From the NCBI GenBank assembly GCA_018398805.1, contig JAGFBZ010003034.1, positions 259,501 to 323,500 of the forward strand: 64,000 bases of DNA. Reading direction: 5' to 3'. A model generated the notes under the pieces. The model saw nothing but the letters and a program-made list of their open reading frames with translations, was not told the DNA's origin and searched no databases. Numbering within the stretch: position 1 is the stretch's first letter; every line of letters begins with the position of its first letter. This stretch comes from Hirundichthys speculiger (Eukaryota > Chordata > Actinopteri > Beloniformes > Exocoetidae). A program made the position numbers and the translations under genes. Of the stretch, positions 60,420 through 64,000 are shown piece after piece.

Positions 60420-60725
60420 GATCCGCTGTTACCCTTAGGTGCTGATAATCAGGTGCCTGATTGTAATCTGATTATAAGCACCTATGAGCATGGGCTCTTC
60501 TAGGGTGGTCAGTTGGTGCCTGCTCCAAGAATCGGCATGCCATCGCCATGGCATCTCCACAGTCTGCCACCAAGCAGGATCCTCTAAGATGGCAACACCT
60601 GCCCCCGCGGAGCAGTGTGTGACCAGGCTGATGACCTGCATGAGGAGGAGGTGCCAGGCTCTTTGTGGCTGTGTATGGTTCTTCCATACACTACTGAGAC
60701 TCTTGTTTGTAAAAATGAATAAATG
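60420..60725 (+). repeat. Possible retroelement fragment, family unknown
   Basis: GC-richer than its surroundings and ending CTTGTTTGTAAAAATGAATAAATGAAAG, a polyadenylation-signal-like end. The frames across it (60484-60726) have no recognisable domain. Confidence 0.25.
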
Positions 60726-61079
60726 AAAGTGATTAAATTGCCAAAATTTCTTGTTTGTTCAGACTTCAGTCATCCAATCCACCAAACTACATTAATCAAG
60801 AGTCAACAGCAAAAATAAAAAATAAAAAATAAATTGGCAGAGAAAATTTTGGCAAGTCTTTCATGGGCGTAACATATATACTCAGCGCTGCTGCTCATCC
60901 AACAAGTGCATGTTCCTTACAAATGTGGCACCATTTAAGAGGGAAATAAACAGGCTTTCCAACAGTTTAAAATTTATTGCGGAGAAGCTTTATTTAAATC
61001 AATGAAATGATCTACAAAACACACATTTACTAATTTTTTGTGCTTAGTTATACTGTATACAGTATATATCCCTACCTTT

Positions 61080-61320
61080 TCCTCAACCCCTTTAACAGTG
61101 TTGTCTCCTTTAGGCTAGGGTCCAAAGATCTGGGGGCCTGAGGGTTCTGCGCAGGATCTTAGCTGTTCCCAGTATTGCACTCCTCTGTTCAGAGATCTCA
61201 GATGTTGACGGTAACTGCTGGAGCCACCAATCCAGTTTGGGGGTAACAGTTCACATTGGCTCGATCACTATTGGAACCACTGCCGCCTTCACACTCCATA
61301 TTTTTTCCAGCTCTTCCTTG
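61080..61320 (-). pseudogene. LINE ORF2 C-terminal remnant
   Basis: The minus strand reads EELEKIWSVKAAVVPIVIE, then, after a frame change, the sense of CTGGGAACAGCTAAGATCCTGCGCAG. This matches a C-terminal block (LE..W..KTTVVPVVIGALG.., ..LLGTARILRR) that I recall from LINE-type proteins of fish and invertebrates. The AT microsatellite interrupts its upstream side. Confidence 0.5.

Positions 61321-61363
<43 letters not shown>
61321..61363. repeat. (TA)n microsatellite
   Basis: TA units abutting the left end of the MITE at 61366. Confidence 0.9.
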
Positions 61364-61842
<479 letters not shown>

Positions 61843-61863
61843 ATTATTATATACTATATATTA

Positions 61864-63084
61864 CTATACTGCCAAAAGTTTTCACCCACCTGCCTTGACT
61901 CACATATGAGCTTTAGTAACATCCCATTTATAATCAATATGACGTGGCCCCACCCTTTGTAGCTAGAACAGCTTCAGCTCTTCTGGGAAGGCTGCCCACA
62001 AGGTTTAGGAGTGTGTATATGGGGATTTTTGATCATTCTTCCAGAAGTGCATTTGGAGGTCACACGGATGTTGGCTGAGAAGGTCTGGCTCTCAGTCTCT
62101 GCTCTAATTCATCCCAAAGGTCTTCTATCAAGTTGAGGTCAGGACTCTGTGCAGGACAGTCAAGTTCATCCACACCAGACTCTGCCATCCATGTCTTTAT
62201 GGACCTTGCTTTGTGCACTGGTGCATAGTCATGTTGGAAGAGGAAGGTTTCAGCTCCAAACTGTTCCCACAAAGTTGGAAGCATGGAATTGTCCAAAATG
62301 TCTTGGTCTGCTGAAGCGTTCATAGTTCCTTTCACTGGAACTAAGGGGTCAAGCCCAGCTCCTGAAAAACAACCCCACACCATAATCCCCCCTCCACCAA
62401 ACTTTACACTTGGCCAATGCAGTCAGACAAGTACCGTTGTCCTGGCAACCACCAAACTCAGACTCCTCCATCAGATTGCCAATTTGAAGGTATGATTCGT
62501 CACTCCAGAGAACGTTCCTCCACTGAGTCCAGTGGCGCCGTGCTTTACACCACTGCATCCAACGCTTTGCATTTCACTTGGTGATGTATGGCTTGGATGC
62601 AGCTGCTCCACCATGGAAACCCATTCATGAAGCTCTCTGCACTGTTGTTGAGCTGATCTAAAGGCCACATGAAGTTTGGAAGTCTGTAGTGATTGACTTT
62701 GCAGAAAGTTGGTGACCTCTTCACACTATGCGCTTCAGCATCCACTGACCCCGCTCTGTCAGTTTACGTGTCCGACCACTTCATGGCTGAGTTGCTGTCA
62801 TTCCCAAACACTTCCATTTCCTTATAATACAGCTGACAGTTGACTGTGGAATATTTAGGAGCGAGGACATTTCATGACTGGATTTGTTGCACAAGTATCA
62901 TCCTATCACAGTTCCACGCTGGAATTCACTGAGCTCCTGAGAGCGACCCATTATTTTCCAAATGTTTGTAGAAACACTCTGCATGTCTAGGTGCTTAATT
63001 TTATACACCTGTGGCCATGGAAGTGATTGGAACACCTGATTCTGACAATTTGGATGGGTGAGCAAATACTTTTGGCAATATAGT

Positions 63085-63085
<1 letters not shown>
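61864..63085 (-). mobile_element. Tc1-like transposon, second family, inactive
   Basis: Left end CTATACTGCCAAAAGTTTTC; reverse complement of the right end CACTATATTGCCAAAAGTAT. TA follows the right end (63086-63087). The transposase is on the minus strand and decayed. It is unrelated in terminal sequence to the element at 54870-56553. Confidence 0.85.
62060..62951 (-). pseudogene. Tc1-like transposase with stops and frameshifts
   Basis: Starts MGRSQELSEFQRGTVIG, then a stop. It continues SSHEMSSLLNIPQSTVSCII (helix-turn-helix part), then NVLWSDES (first Asp), [33 protein letters not shown] (second Asp) and [14 protein letters not shown] (Glu kept). These lie in different frames, so it is not expressed as a whole. 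Unlike the first element, it retains the third catalytic residue. Confidence 0.85.

Positions 63086-63148
<63 letters not shown>
63085..63148. repeat. (CA)n(TA)n microsatellite
   Basis: About 20 CA and 11 TA units between the Tc1 element and the next repeat. Confidence 0.95.
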
Positions 63149-63480
63149 GCAGGGTCACGGGGATCTGCTGGAGCCTATCCCAGCTCACTTCAGGCGAAAG
63201 GCCCAGGGGTACACCCTGGACAGGTCACCAGTCCATCACAGGGCCACATGTAGACGAACAACCACGCACACTCACAATCACTGCTATGGGTAATTTACAA
63301 CCACCAATTAACCTGACATGCAAGTCTTTGGACTGGGAGGAAGCCGGAGTACCTGGAGGAAACCCACGCAAGCACGGGCAGAACATGCAAACTCCACACA
63401 GAAAGGTCCCTGCTGAGGTTGGAACCAGGAACCTTCTTGCTGTGAGGCAACAGTGCTGACCACCAAGCCACCATGCCTGA
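63149..63480 (+). repeat. Dispersed fish repeat, copy B
   Basis: Same family and orientation as 48578-48930: GGGTCACGGGGATCTGCTGG, ACACCCTGGACAGGTCACCA, CAAACTCCACACAGAAAGGT, GAACCAGGAACCTTCTTGCT. This copy is more complete in its middle part. Confidence 0.75.
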
Positions 63481-64000
63481 TTACTGATTAATGATGTGAT
63501 TAATAACTTAACATTATTCAGGTTCTTTAACAGCCAAATGAAAGATGATGATATTATTTAAAGTACCAGACCTAATATAACTGCACCAAGATATATGCAC
63601 AACACACTCTTCTGCCATTTAAATACATAACTTCAGAGTCAAATTAAATATCATAGAGCAGAAATGTTATGGTGGTATTTCAGTTAAATATATTAGCTGC
63701 CTCAGATCATGAATTTACTAGTTAAAGTTCCTTTTCTGACATTTCATTTATAATAATTTAAAAGTACTTCGAATTATGTGATTAACAATTTCTCTTGGTA
63801 AAAGGGGTGAAGGTACAAGCTTCTTTCAACAAGTATAACAAACTGTTGCCCAAATAAATAAAAAAAAAATAAACCTTAATATGTTTGATGATATATAAGG
63901 GCTTGAAAAGAAGAATAAAAACAAAGAATATTTCAAAAATACAGATAATGTAAAACATAAATTAGCACAGATTTATCTCTAACATCATATTTTTGTCAAC
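63481..64000. other. AT-rich flank, nothing recognised
   Basis: No open frame, repeat unit or RNA feature stands out. Confidence 0.5.

Noticed and set aside
63058..63459. 133-codon plus-strand frame
   Set aside because: Starts in a CA/TA microsatellite and runs through a dispersed repeat that recurs at 48578; not a gene.

Overview
This is vertebrate, almost certainly teleost fish, nuclear DNA. It has long AT-rich introns, many simple repeats, fish-type Tc1-like transposons with long inverted terminal repeats, a tRNA-headed SINE ending in the usual fish tail, hAT and Tigger-like MITEs, and LINE 3' ends of the fish L2/Rex type. The species cannot be named from this sequence.

The window holds one protein-coding gene that I can support: a dusp8 orthologue on the minus strand, encoding a dual-specificity MAP kinase phosphatase (M3/6, hVH5 type). 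I assembled it from seven exons: a non-coding exon 1 (about 59425-59640, in a CpG-rich block) and coding exons at 51351-51587 (5'UTR from 51740), 40056-40194, 19408-19574, 19130-19289, 18636-18759 and 17047-18268. The coding exons join in frame to 2049 nt, or 682 residues plus stop. Every junction has GT-AG ends and compatible phase. The protein has an N-terminal rhodanese-like MAPK-binding domain with a basic kinase-interaction motif, a dual-specificity phosphatase domain with the HC(X5)R signature (Cys248, Arg254) and general acid Asp217, and a long Ser/Pro-rich tail. The leader carries up to three short upstream ORFs. Two CRE sites and a CCAAT box lie just beyond exon 1.

Layout: 1-17046 is 3' flank and 3'UTR with old repeats. 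17047-19574 holds the four clustered 3' coding exons. 19575-40055 is intron 3 (20.5 kb), 40195-51350 intron 2 (11.2 kb) and 51741-59424 intron 1 (7.7 kb). 59425-59940 is exon 1 and promoter. 59940-64000 is 5' flank packed with transposon remnants.

I found no new multi-gene system. The less ordinary items are: upstream ORFs in the leader; an exon-like open segment in intron 3 (24714-24846) lying between a CpG-containing leader-like block and a repeat that recurs next to exon 4; a pair of inverted THAP-domain fragments (47560-48314); nested transposons with intact target-site duplications; a Tc1 transposase whose third catalytic residue is Gln; and an extreme poly(A)/poly(C) block at 49811-50144 that may be a sequencing or assembly artefact.
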